From Staphylococcus coagulans (lineage in GTDB: Bacteria > Bacillota > Bacilli > Staphylococcales > Staphylococcaceae): 64,000 nucleotides of DNA. Each line of letters starts with the position of its first letter. The stretch's first letter is position 1. Shown one piece after another: positions 9,178 through 17,288 of the stretch. Position numbers and translations under genes: made by a program. The notes beneath the pieces were generated by a model, which had not been told where the DNA came from, ran no database searches, and saw nothing but the letters and a program-made list of their open reading frames with translations. The stretch lies in contig NZ_PPQN01000011.1 of assembly GCF_002901995.1 (NCBI RefSeq), positions 136,142 through 200,141 on the forward strand. The letters run 5' to 3'.

Positions 9178-9320
9178 CCTCCATCTTCTCCCATCCAGAC
9201 TTTACTGTCGGCTCTAGAATCTCACTAGATCAGCCACAAAACATCAAGATTTTGATTTTTTGCAGGTCGCAGGCTTTAAATTTACTGCCGGTTGGGAATT
9301 GCACCCTACCCCGAAGATGA
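9178..9320 (-). promoter_or_regulatory. FMN riboswitch (RFN element)
   Basis: The minus-strand RNA contains the RFN hallmarks in order: CATCTTCGGGGTAGGGTG at the 5' side, CAATTCCCAACCGGC, GCCTGCGACC, an arm GGCTGATCTAGTGAGA with its complement, then AGTCTGGATGGGAGAAGATG at the 3' side. CATCTTC at 9314-9320 pairs with GAAGATG to form P1. It sits between the ribU promoter and the ribU start, and no intrinsic terminator follows, so control is expected at translation. Confidence 0.95.
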
Positions 9321-9341
9321 ATTCGTTTTTCTATTTTAATG

Positions 9342-9370
9342 AGTATAGTGTACATGAGAATGCAGTCCAA
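9342..9370 (-). promoter_or_regulatory. Sigma-A-type promoter for the ribU riboswitch transcript
   Basis: On the minus strand, TTGGAC (9370-9365) and TATACT (9347-9342) are separated by exactly 17 bp. The predicted start point falls about 15 bases before the aptamer. Confidence 0.75.
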
Positions 9371-9689
9371 AACAATGTTTTTGCAATCATTTGACAGTGA
9401 GCTTCTTTGAGAGGATGGTTTTATTTGAAATTTATACTATGATGCAATGCCGATTGTGATTGACGTAAAAAACAGATATAAGCGTATTATCTCCTTAATT
9501 ATAAGTTGTCGGATACTTCTAATTGTAGAAAGGATTGTGCGCTTTTTGTATCAAATATGAATTTGGGAAATACAATATTTAATCACTTTTCCTTCTTGAA
9601 CGCGCTTGCTTAGAGGACAAAAGCTATAGGCTAAGTTACTTCGTTATAAAAGCGAAGTTATACAATATGAAGTTTTATCATAAAAAGAA
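9371..9689. other. Gene-free stretch between ribU promoter and srrB terminator
   Basis: No ORF with a credible start and SD is seen on either strand. A weak hairpin (ACTTCG/CGAAGT around 9638-9658) is present, but with no T-run. I see no repeats or promoters of good quality. Confidence 0.35.
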
Positions 9690-9730
9690 AGTACTCAGAC
9701 GATTTCTATTAAAAATCATCTGAGTACTAT
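9690..9730 (-). terminator. Terminator of srrAB
   Basis: A 16-bp stem, 9690-9705 with 9713-9728 (one G-U), has a 7-nt loop. On the minus strand it is followed by TTCTTTTTATG. It lies about 100 bp after the srrB stop. Confidence 0.82.
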
Positions 9731-9825
9731 TGATTTTGGATTTGATGTCCTAATCTTATTGGTCTACTAAAGTGTGATAAGTATTAAGTAGATAAGAAAA
9801 CGGTCACTTTATGATTTTTTAAACT

Positions 9826-11568
9826 TTATGCCTTCTTTTTAGGCAGTGTGATGGTAAAGATTGTTCCCTCGTTGATACGACTGTCAACATCGATGTGGCC
9901 ACCATGCGCTTCAATAATCATTCGCGTGATAAATAGCCCAAGTCCAGTACCTTGTTTTCCGCGTTTACGAGCGGCATCAACTTTATAAAAGCGTTCAAAA
10001 ACTTTTTCTAAATGTTCGGATGGAATACCCACACCTGTATCTTTAACGATTAAAATTTGTTGGTCTACAGTTGATTTCGCATGAATAGATATCGTATCCC
10101 CTGGCTGTGTGTATCGAGATGCATTATCAACTAAGTTAGTTAGTACTTGCTCCATACGATCAAAGTCATAATACCAAGGTGACGCCATTTCACCATCAAG
10201 TTGAAAATCAAGATGTAAATCGAGCTCATAAGCTTGTTGTCTATATTTAATCGCCATTTTTTTAATTAAATCACTCATAGGCTGGACTTCTTGCGTTACA
10301 TTTAGGCCTTCAGCATCCATTTTTGCTACGTTTAACAGTTCATTAACGAGTCGACTGAGGCGCTTAGATTCATCTAAAACGATAGACAAAAATTCATTAA
10401 TTTCATCAGGTTCTGTGACCACGCCATCAACAATTGACTCGGTATAGCCTTGTAATAAAGAAATAGGTGTTCTAAGTTCATGAGAGACACTAGCAATAAA
10501 ATCTTTCTTCACTTGTTCAAGCTCATGTTCATTCGTCATATCTCTGATGATTACCACAAGTCCACCTTCACCATTCGTTTGAATATTATGAATGTAACTC
10601 ATAATGACCACATAAAAACGTTGATTCATTTCATATTCTCTGAATTCTGTACTTTGACTTTTAAAAGTATCATCAATCTGTTGATCGAACATCTCTTTAT
10701 CATGCGCGTTCATTTCTGACAACATCCGTTGCGCGAGCTGATTTGAGATGATAGTTTGTCGTTGGTGATTAATCCCTAGCACACCTTCAACCATTGAATT
10801 AATTAATGTATCTCGAATATTTTTAGAAGTGACTAATGCATCGATATGATTTTGGATGCTTCGACTCATTTTGTTAAAAGTCATCGCCAATTCGCCAATT
10901 TCATCTTTTGTTTGGACGGGGACACGCTTATCATAATTTCCACGTGCGACCTCTCTTGCCTGCGTTTTAAGTTGACGTAAAGGATGTGTAATACGTGTTG
11001 ATAAGAAAAATGCGAAAACGGTCGTAACTGCTAAAAAGACGACAGCAGTAATTAAAATAATGATGGTAATAATGTTATTTGTTTCATCAATGCTTTTTAA
11101 GTCTTGATAAATAAAAATAACAGAAGCTTTGCCGGTTGAATCTTTCGACGGATACCCAAGCAATACAAAAGTGTGCTTTTTCCCATCAATATTAAACATG
11201 ACATGTTGAAGTTTCGATTTGTTTTGTGTTAAAACTTTATCAAATAATGCATGGTGATTGATTTCTTTTAACATTTTAGATTTGACCATATCGTGCTCGT
11301 TGATATGAAGGCGATCGGGTAAGATAATGAGACCTTTATTATTTTCCAATAGGTCTTCACTATGTTCAATTGCAATTTTACGATTATGACTATTTTCAAT
11401 CACTTTACTTACATTTTCAGCACTTTTATAGAGAGAGCGTTCTGTTTCTTGCGTAAAATAATATTGGAAAAATGTGATGAGCGCAGCGCTTAATAAAATT
11501 AAAACTGTCGTTACTATTAATAAAATAGTTAACCACAGTTTTATAACGACATTATTGAGTCGTTTCAT
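9826..11568 (-). CDS. srrB: Respiratory-response sensor histidine kinase SrrB
   Basis: Membrane sensor kinase that, with SrrA, adjusts respiration, nitrosative stress and virulence genes to oxygen and electron-transport state. In the 580-residue protein the order is: membrane segment about 9-34, extracellular domain to about 164, second membrane segment about 165-189, HAMP to about 240, a PAS-like region about 248-350, dimerisation helix with phospho-accepting His363 in SVSHELRTP, and the HATPase domain with DNASRY, DTGVGI and GTGLGL boxes. I start at ATG 11568, which aligns with the S. aureus N-terminus and overlaps srrA by 17 bp; a TTG 18 bp upstream is possible. Striking: the translation contains no cysteine. 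The two ATPase-domain positions that in S. aureus carry Cys read Ala (SIHAKS) and Thr (LFITRM). Confidence 0.93.
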   Translation of the reverse strand: MKRLNNVVIKLWLTILLIVTTVLILLSAALITFFQYYFTQETERSLYKSAENVSKVIENSHNRKIAIEHSEDLLENNKGLIILPDRLHINEHDMVKSKMLKEINHHALFDKVLTQNKSKLQHVMFNIDGKKHTFVLLGYPSKDSTGKASVIFIYQDLKSIDETNNIITIIILITAVVFLAVTTVFAFFLSTRITHPLRQLKTQAREVARGNYDKRVPVQTKDEIGELAMTFNKMSRSIQNHIDALVTSKNIRDTLINSMVEGVLGINHQRQTIISNQLAQRMLSEMNAHDKEMFDQQIDDTFKSQSTEFREYEMNQRFYVVIMSYIHNIQTNGEGGLVVIIRDMTNEHELEQVKKDFIASVSHELRTPISLLQGYTESIVDGVVTEPDEINEFLSIVLDESKRLSRLVNELLNVAKMDAEGLNVTQEVQPMSDLIKKMAIKYRQQAYELDLHLDFQLDGEMASPWYYDFDRMEQVLTNLVDNASRYTQPGDTISIHAKSTVDQQILIVKDTGVGIPSEHLEKVFERFYKVDAARKRGKQGTGLGLFITRMIIEAHGGHIDVDSRINEGTIFTITLPKKKA

Positions 11569-12277
11569 CCGACTGAATAACTTCAAACTTATAGCCTACT
11601 CCCCATACAGTTTGAATCATTTTAGCTGCATCTGCAGAAACTCGATTCAATTTTTCACGCAAGCGTTTGACATGTGTATCCACAGTTCTTAAATCACCGT
11701 AAAATTCATAGTGCCAAACTTCTTTTAATAATTGCTCTCTATCAAAAACTTTATTTGGCGTTTTAGCTAAAAAGATGAGTAGCTCATATTCTTTAGGTGT
11801 TAAATTCACTGGTGTTTCATCCGCTAAAACTTTATGCGCATCATTGTCAATTGTGAGGTGTTTAAACTCAACCATGTCACGCGCATGAGGTTCATTTTGT
11901 TCAGCTGTTGCCGATTGTGTCCGGCGTAAAAGTGCTTTGACACGTAAAACGACTTCGCGAGGTGAAAAAGGTTTAACAATATAATCATCTGCACCGGATT
12001 CAAAACCTTCAACACGATTATTTTCTTCACCTTTAGCTGTGAGCATAATAATTGGCGTATCTTTCGTTTCGCGTAATTTCATCGCAACTTCAAGACCATC
12101 TAATTCAGGTAACATCAGGTCTAATAAAATACATGCATAATCGTATTTCGTTGCTAGTTCTAATGCTTCGCGACCATCACTCGCTTCAGCTATCTCGTAA
12201 CCTTCTCTTTCTAAGTACAATTTTAATAATTTTCTAATACGATGTTCATCATCTACGACTAAGATTTCATTAGTCAT
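11552..12277 (-). CDS. srrA: Respiratory-response regulator SrrA (OmpR/PhoB family)
   Basis: DNA-binding response regulator partnered with SrrB. The 241 residues match the S. aureus length. The receiver domain has the acidic pair Asp9-Asp10, phospho-acceptor Asp53 in LLDLMLPELDG, and the Lys in MLTAKG. The C-terminal winged helix starts after about residue 135, with LTPKEYELLIFLAKTPNKVF and the recognition-helix region TVDTHVKRLREKL. Three ATGs are available; the innermost (12275-12277) is 9 nt from GGGAGG at 12287-12292 and aligns with the S. aureus start. An extended -10 (TGCTATAAT) lies about 50 bp upstream of the start codon. Confidence 0.95.
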   Translation of the reverse strand: MTNEILVVDDEHRIRKLLKLYLEREGYEIAEASDGREALELATKYDYACILLDLMLPELDGLEVAMKLRETKDTPIIMLTAKGEENNRVEGFESGADDYIVKPFSPREVVLRVKALLRRTQSATAEQNEPHARDMVEFKHLTIDNDAHKVLADETPVNLTPKEYELLIFLAKTPNKVFDREQLLKEVWHYEFYGDLRTVDTHVKRLREKLNRVSADAAKMIQTVWGVGYKFEVIQSDETTQ

Positions 12278-12322
12278 CATGACATACCTCCCACACATGG
12301 TGACATTTATAACCTAAAGCTT

Positions 12323-12331
12323 ATTATAGCA
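12323..12331 (-). promoter_or_regulatory. Extended -10 promoter element of srrAB
   Basis: Minus strand TGCTATAAT is an extended -10 (TGnTATAAT). No good -35 is seen 17 bp upstream, which is common for extended -10 promoters. Confidence 0.6.
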
Positions 12332-12489
12332 TATCGAAATATCTGCTTGATAATAAAACAATGAATTTGAATTAAAATTCCATAAAAAAGAGTATGCCTG
12401 TAATTTTATTCTTAAAAAAGTATTATTTTTTAAAACAAAAGATTTAATAAGATGTGCTTGTTGGCCTCACACAAGCAAAGTGCGTTCAA

Positions 12490-13233
12490 TTATTGATTCG
12501 TTCCGCTTTCAGCGAGTTGTCTCAATGATTTAACTTCATGCGGTGATAGGACTCGACCCTCTCCTGCACCTAATCCTTTTAATGTCAATGGTCCAAATGA
12601 AACGCGAGATAGTTTTTGAACATTAAAACCAAAATGTTCAAACATACGTCTTACCTGTCTATTACGCCCTTCTGTAATTGTAATTTCTACTAAAGAACTG
12701 TTTTTCTCTTTATTTTGTTTTTTAACTTTCACTTTTGCAGGTTGTGTGAGTCCATCTTCAAGCTTAATTCCTTTTTCCAATGCTTTAACCTGATCTCTTA
12801 AAATATAACCTTCTATTTTAGCAACGTAAGTTTTTGGTATTTTAAAACGAGGATGTGTCATTAGATGCGTAAAAGCACCATCATTCGTTAACAATAACAG
12901 ACCAGAAGTATCATAATCTAAGCGACCTACTGGATATATGCGTGTTTCAAGGTCGTCGAAATAATCAGTGACTACTTTTCGACCACGATCGTCTGAAACA
13001 CTCGTAATGACTTGGGCAGGTTTATAAAATAAAATATATAATTTATCTTCCAGTTCAAGAGGAATCCCTTCTACACTGACTTCATCGGAAGGTCGGACTT
13101 TCGTTCCAAGTTCAGTGACTGTAACACCATTCACTTGGACCTTACCTTCTTGGATTAATGTTTCTGCTTTACGTCTTGACGTATAGCCGCTATTTGCGAT
13201 CCGCTTTTGTAGTCTTTCTAATTCTTTGCTCAT
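12490..13233 (-). CDS. rluB: 23S rRNA pseudouridine synthase RluB
   Basis: Converts a specific uridine of 23S rRNA helix 89 to pseudouridine. The 247-residue protein begins with an S4 RNA-binding domain (about 1-60, with YTSRRKAETLI and VQVNGV) followed by an RsuA-family catalytic domain whose nucleophile is Asp106 in GRLDYDTSGLLLLTNDG; EGRNRQVRRMFEH is the second family motif. The start ATG overlaps the scpB stop by one base (TAATG) and has AAAAGGAG 8 nt upstream, so it is the last gene of the scpA-scpB-rluB operon. Confidence 0.94.
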   Translation of the reverse strand: MSKELERLQKRIANSGYTSRRKAETLIQEGKVQVNGVTVTELGTKVRPSDEVSVEGIPLELEDKLYILFYKPAQVITSVSDDRGRKVVTDYFDDLETRIYPVGRLDYDTSGLLLLTNDGAFTHLMTHPRFKIPKTYVAKIEGYILRDQVKALEKGIKLEDGLTQPAKVKVKKQNKEKNSSLVEITITEGRNRQVRRMFEHFGFNVQKLSRVSFGPLTLKGLGAGEGRVLSPHEVKSLRQLAESGTNQ

Positions 13234-13775
13234 TATGATTCTCCTTTTTGATTCACTAACTGACTAAAAAAGGATTCGATTTCCTCTTCTTCCTCATCAG
13301 TTGTAGGCAATGCTTCTAAGTTTTCTAAGCCAAACACATTTAAAAACAATTCAGTTGTATATAATTGTTGACCTCGGGCTTCAGGGTTATTTCGAGGTTC
13401 AATTAGGCCTTTACCAATCAACGTTTTAACTGGACCATCTGAACTGACGCCTCTAATTAATTCTATATCATTTCTAGTAACAGGTTGATTATAAGCTATG
13501 ATGGCTAAGACTTCCATGGCAGCTTGTGAAAGTTTTGTTGATGCTTTATTAATAATCAGCGACTCTATATAAGGTTCAGCTTCTCTTTGCGTTGTTAAAA
13601 CAAAACGATTACCATATTGATGGATTTCAAGCCCCGGTATATTTAATTGAGAGATTGTCGTGTTTAACGTGTCTGAATCAATAGCTAGTGTTTCGAGTAA
13701 TTGTGCTTCGTCAATACCATCTTCACCGACTGTATACAAAATTGCGGAAAGTGCTTCTATTGTATTAAGTGTCAT
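13233..13775 (-). CDS. scpB: Segregation and condensation protein B
   Basis: Winged-helix subunit that, with ScpA, joins the SMC heads to form the bacterial condensin for chromosome compaction and segregation. The 180-residue length equals the S. aureus protein. Recognisable stretches are [18 protein letters not shown] near the N-terminus, [26 protein letters not shown] in the second winged helix, and a very acidic tail [11 protein letters not shown] chose ATG 13775, which overlaps scpA by 11 bp and has AAGGGG upstream; a longer reading from 13841 would run far into scpA without an SD. Confidence 0.93.
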   Translation of the reverse strand: MTLNTIEALSAILYTVGEDGIDEAQLLETLAIDSDTLNTTISQLNIPGLEIHQYGNRFVLTTQREAEPYIESLIINKASTKLSQAAMEVLAIIAYNQPVTRNDIELIRGVSSDGPVKTLIGKGLIEPRNNPEARGQQLYTTELFLNVFGLENLEALPTTDEEEEEIESFFSQLVNQKGES

Positions 13776-14493
13776 AATTAACCCCTTTACTGATTTCGAT
13801 ATTCTGAAATGCTTGGACTTGTTGTAATTGAATGATGCCATTTTTAGACATTTCTAACAAAGCTAAGAAATGCGTAACAACATGTTCAATAGATTCATGA
13901 AATGTAAACAAGTCAAAAAAAGAAATGCGAGTAGATGTTTTTAACTGATCATATATGTGTTGGGTCGATTGTTGAATCGTATATGTTTCTTTTCTTATAT
14001 CTACTGTCGTTGGCTTTTTAAGTGCAACACGCGTTTTCATTTTTTGATATGCAACAATCAACTCAGTTAAATCGATTTGAGTATCGTGTGACATGCGCTC
14101 AGATTGCTCATAGTGTGACAAATCTGTTGGCGCTTTTGTATAATAATGCTCACGAAGTTCGCGTTGTTCGTTTAACATTTCAGAATAGGCTTTGTAATTT
14201 TGATATTCAATTAATTTTTCTACAAGTTCGTCACGTGGATCCTCTTCTAATAAATCCTCTTGAGGTGTGTCAGGTAATAACATTTTACTTTTAATCATTA
14301 AGAGTTCAGAAGCCATTAACAAATATTCACTTGCGATATTAATTTCAAGTTGCTTCATTGCATGAACGTACTGCATATATTGCTCTGTTAATTCACGCAT
14401 AGGTATATCATAGATATCAATTTCGAATTCATTGATTAAGTGCAACAATAAATCCAACGGCCCGTTAAAGGCATCAAGCTTTACTTCATACAT
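13765..14493 (-). CDS. scpA: Segregation and condensation protein A
   Basis: Kleisin subunit of the SMC-ScpAB condensin. The 242-residue protein opens with [17 protein letters not shown], the kleisin N-terminal helix that contacts the SMC neck, then [18 protein letters not shown] and [17 protein letters not shown], both strongly conserved. The C-terminal winged helix (about 175-235) contacts the SMC head. It is the first gene of scpA-scpB-rluB and is divergent from the DUF309 gene, with 94 bp between the starts. Confidence 0.94.
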   Translation of the reverse strand: MYEVKLDAFNGPLDLLLHLINEFEIDIYDIPMRELTEQYMQYVHAMKQLEINIASEYLLMASELLMIKSKMLLPDTPQEDLLEEDPRDELVEKLIEYQNYKAYSEMLNEQRELREHYYTKAPTDLSHYEQSERMSHDTQIDLTELIVAYQKMKTRVALKKPTTVDIRKETYTIQQSTQHIYDQLKTSTRISFFDLFTFHESIEHVVTHFLALLEMSKNGIIQLQQVQAFQNIEISKGVNYDT

Positions 14494-14587
14494 GGGTGAT
14501 CCTCATTTCGTATTGCAAGTCATGTGCATAAATACAAAAAATATTATAGCATGTTTATGTATAACAATAAATTTTTGGAGTGATAAA

Positions 14588-15097
14588 ATGAAAGAAAATG
14601 ATTTAGTTCATTTTTATTATCAATTTCATTATGAACAGCATTATTTTTTGTGCCATGATATTTTAGAGGAAGCGTGGAAACTGCAGTCTGAGTTTACCAA
14701 ACAAGATGCTGTTGTAAGTTTAATCCTATTGGCTACAGGATGCTATCACTATCGTAGAGGTAACTATAAAGGTGCCCACAAAACCTTTAATAAGGCTTAT
14801 CAAATCATTCAATCCTATAAACTGAATGAACTGGTGTATTTAGGTTTAAATATTTCAGAATATATGGAAGTATTAAAGCATTTAATACACGCAACATCTC
14901 TAGAAATCCCTTTTTCTCCAATTCAACTGCCTCTGACAAAAGAAATGGAACTACAAATTAAAGGGGAGTTTCCGAATTATTGTGTAACAAAGCATGTTGT
15001 TAGTACGCCTTATATTTTACATCATCATCAACTGAGAGATCGGACAGAAGTGATCGCAGCACGTCACCACGCATTAACACAAAGAAAAAAGGAATAA
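14588..15097 (+). CDS. DUF309-family protein
   Basis: A 169-residue cytosolic protein of unknown function. The family signature is visible at residues 16-32: the FHYEQHYFLCHDILEEAWK segment, corresponding to the HELLEEAW motif of DUF309, followed by a helical repeat with ATGCYHYRRGNYKGAHKTFNKAY that looks TPR-like. The start ATG has TTGGAG 8 nt upstream. The gene is conserved next to scpA in staphylococci and bacilli, but diverges from it here, so a functional link is not shown. The stop codon lies inside the left arm of its own terminator. Confidence 0.8.
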   Translation: MKENDLVHFYYQFHYEQHYFLCHDILEEAWKLQSEFTKQDAVVSLILLATGCYHYRRGNYKGAHKTFNKAYQIIQSYKLNELVYLGLNISEYMEVLKHLIHATSLEIPFSPIQLPLTKEMELQIKGEFPNYCVTKHVVSTPYILHHHQLRDRTEVIAARHHALTQRKKE

Positions 15098-15142
15098 AAC
15101 AGATGATTCTTAAATGAACTTCTGTTTTATTCCTTTTATTCT
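15087..15142. terminator. Bidirectional terminator between the DUF309 gene and xerD
   Basis: Stem 15087-15103 with 15121-15137, 17 bp, T-rich on the right and A-rich on the left. The stop codon of the DUF309 gene (15095-15097) is in the left arm. It can end both converging transcripts. Confidence 0.8.
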
Positions 15143-15181
15143 TTCATCTCTAAAGACCAAACGCTAACTTCAAACTAAGGA

Positions 15182-16069
15182 CTAAGCTCTAGGATGATAG
15201 TCTTGGTAAATTTTACGAATCTGATTTTTAGTCACATGCGTATACAATTGTGTTGTAGAAATATCTGAATGTCCTAGCATGTCTTGTACAGCGCGCAAAT
15301 CAGCGCCATTCTCCAATAAATGTGTAGCAAATGAATGACGTAATGTATGTGGTGTTAGTCTTTTGGTAATACCCGCTTTAAGCCCAACTTGCTTAATCAT
15401 CTTCCAAACGCCTTGTCTTGACATTGGCTTACCATGCATGTTTAAAAATAAAACATGGGTAGTCGTATGTTTTAACAATTGTGGTCTTATCTCTTGTATA
15501 TAATGCGCTAAACAATCGATGACCGTTTCACCTAAAGGCACAATTCTTTCTTTGCTCCCTTTACCAAACACTTTTGCAAAGCCCATGATAAGATTGACAT
15601 CTTGGACTTCTATATGAATAAGTTCAGATACACGCATCCCAGTCGCATATAAAAGTTCAAGCATTGTTTTATCACGATAACCGTTAATTTTTGAAGTGTC
15701 AGGTGCCATTAATAATTGGTCAACCTCATCAATAGATAGTACATCAGGTAACTTTCTATCATATTTTGGTGTCGAGATAAGGACAGTTGGATCATGTGTC
15801 GTATAACCTTCTCTCAAAGCAAATTGATGAAAGCTTCGAATTGTCGAAGTGAATCTTGCAATGGATTTCGCTGAACGTCCTTCGTCATGTAAAAAACCAA
15901 ACCACTCTTGAATGATTTGCCGATTAACAAAATTTAAATGAGTAATTTTTTGCTCTTTCAAATAGCTTAAATAGTGGTTAAGATCACGACGATACGCAGC
16001 GATTGTGTTGTTGGACAAACCTTTTTCTATTTGAATAAATCTTAAATATTCATCTCGAATTTCTTCCAT
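15182..16069 (-). CDS. xerD: Tyrosine recombinase XerD
   Basis: Site-specific recombinase that with XerC resolves chromosome dimers at dif. The 295-residue protein has an N-terminal SAM-like core-binding domain (1-100) and a catalytic domain with the full pentad: Arg146 (TGMRVSEL), Lys170 (GKGSKER), His241 and Arg244 (HTLRHSF), His267 (LGHSDI) and nucleophile Tyr276 (TTQLYTHV). It is a chromosomal housekeeping recombinase, not an integrase, judging from its length, its neighbours (fur) and the absence of att-like repeats. It lies 28 bp after fur on the same strand. Confidence 0.95.
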   Translation of the reverse strand: MEEIRDEYLRFIQIEKGLSNNTIAAYRRDLNHYLSYLKEQKITHLNFVNRQIIQEWFGFLHDEGRSAKSIARFTSTIRSFHQFALREGYTTHDPTVLISTPKYDRKLPDVLSIDEVDQLLMAPDTSKINGYRDKTMLELLYATGMRVSELIHIEVQDVNLIMGFAKVFGKGSKERIVPLGETVIDCLAHYIQEIRPQLLKHTTTHVLFLNMHGKPMSRQGVWKMIKQVGLKAGITKRLTPHTLRHSFATHLLENGADLRAVQDMLGHSDISTTQLYTHVTKNQIRKIYQDYHPRA

Positions 16070-16097
16070 GCATTGACCTCAATTCTTGTCAATATCA

Positions 16098-16562
16098 TTA
16101 CATTTGCGCTTTTGTGCCTTTGCCCTCTTTTTGACACGCTTCACAAATACCATGAAATGTAAGTCTGTGATCTAAAATCTTAAAATTAAATTCATTTTCA
16201 ACACGTTCTTCTACTTGTGGTAATAAGTCTTCTTCTATTTCATCTACTCTACCACACTCCATACAAACAAGATGGTGATGAAAATGCTTAGACCCCTCTT
16301 TTCGTAAATCAAAACGTGCAACACCATCACCAAAGCTCACCTTATCCACAACTTTTAAATCTGCTAAAAGTTCTAGTGTACGATAAACAGTGGCTAAACC
16401 AATTTCAGGTGCTTTTTCTTTTACTTTTAAGTAAACATCTTCGGCACTTAAATGATCAGTCTCATTTTCAATTAAAACACGCACCGTTGCTTCACGTTGC
16501 GGTGTTAATTTATATGAAGACTGCTGTAACTGTTGCTTCACGCGATTAAGTCTTTCCTCCAC
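16098..16562 (-). CDS. fur: Ferric uptake regulator Fur
   Basis: Iron-responsive repressor. The 154-residue protein has the N-terminal winged helix (LTPQREATVRVLIENE and the recognition helix GLATVYRTLELL at 55-66), a His-rich metal region KHFHHHLVC at 92-100, and two CxxC structural zinc pairs: Cys100/Cys103 and Cys140/Cys143. A GTG start at 16562 is indicated: GGTGAGG lies 6-8 nt upstream and the reading MEERLNRVKQQLQQ matches known staphylococcal Fur from the first residue. A PerR-type operator sits 25 bp upstream of the start, consistent with the known control of fur by PerR in S. aureus. Confidence 0.95.
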   Translation of the reverse strand: MEERLNRVKQQLQQSSYKLTPQREATVRVLIENETDHLSAEDVYLKVKEKAPEIGLATVYRTLELLADLKVVDKVSFGDGVARFDLRKEGSKHFHHHLVCMECGRVDEIEEDLLPQVEERVENEFNFKILDHRLTFHGICEACQKEGKGTKAQM

Positions 16563-16587
16563 GGAAGCCTCACCCCTCTACTGAAAA

Positions 16588-16602
16588 TTATAATTATTAC
16601 AA
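16588..16602. promoter_or_regulatory. PerR-box operator upstream of fur
   Basis: TTATAATTATTACAA matches the 7-1-7 PerR consensus TTATAATNATTATAA at 14 of 15 positions on the plus strand. It overlaps a TATAAT that can be the fur -10 on the minus strand, the expected position for repression. Confidence 0.8.
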
Positions 16603-16666
16603 TTTGATTGTTTTACTTGTTATAAATTACCAGTAATTGAGAAAAAAAGCAACTCATAGCGGTTAT

Positions 16667-17209
16667 TTATTTAGAATGATTATAATGTAGTAATAGGTAT
16701 TGGAATGCAATCAGCGTTTTAGCATCCTCTATTTCATGTGTTTCTACTGCATTTTTAACATCGGCCATTGAAAAATGTATTTTCTCAACAAACTCATCTT
16801 CATCTAAATGAACAGTGCCCTTTTGGAGTGAGTCCGTAAAATAAATAGATATTTTTTCATTTGCAAAACCGGGTGTACCATATACTTCGCCAATCAAATC
16901 TAATCGGTCAGTTTGATAACCTGTTTCTTCTTCAAGTTCTCTCATTGCTGCTTCTTTTCTATCTTCACCGGGTTCAAGCTTACCAGCAGGTATTTCTAAT
17001 AATGTTTGTTCTAAAGGTTTGCGATATTGCTTCACTAGAATGACCTCATTTTCTGGTGTTACAGCACAAATCGCAACAGCACCATTATGTTTTACGACTT
17101 CTCTATAGGCTGTTTTTTGATTGGGTAAGCGAACTTCATGTTTCTCTACATTTATAATTTTGCCTTCGTAAATTGTTTCTTTTGATATTGTTTTTTCTTC
17201 AAAATTCAT
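16667..17209 (-). CDS. nudF: Nudix hydrolase, ADP-ribose pyrophosphatase type
   Basis: Predicted to cleave ADP-ribose to AMP and ribose 5-phosphate, clearing a by-product of NAD turnover. The 180-residue protein has the complete Nudix box at residues 76-98 (G76, E82, R90-E91, E94-E95, G97), preceded by VILVKQYRKPLEQTLLEIPAGK, typical of the ADPRase branch. ATG 17209 has AAAGGGGC 10 nt upstream and gives MNFEEKTISKE. It is divergent from an aldo/keto reductase gene, with a 79-bp gap that must hold both promoters. Confidence 0.9.
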   Translation of the reverse strand: MNFEEKTISKETIYEGKIINVEKHEVRLPNQKTAYREVVKHNGAVAICAVTPENEVILVKQYRKPLEQTLLEIPAGKLEPGEDRKEAAMRELEEETGYQTDRLDLIGEVYGTPGFANEKISIYFTDSLQKGTVHLDEDEFVEKIHFSMADVKNAVETHEIEDAKTLIAFQYLLLHYNHSK

Positions 17210-17288
17210 CAGTGATATGCCCCTTTTCAATTTTTCTCACAGTTTGCTATCATTAGTATACATAAATTTTATCGGAAGGAGCTTTAAC

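Noticed and set aside
12455-12477. Small hairpin (7-bp stem) after rluB as a terminator
   Set aside because: No T-run follows on the minus strand, so I cannot support it as an intrinsic terminator.
15182-16069. xerD as an integrase marking a mobile element
   Set aside because: Length, neighbours (fur) and conserved chromosomal position fit the housekeeping recombinase; no flanking direct repeats were seen.
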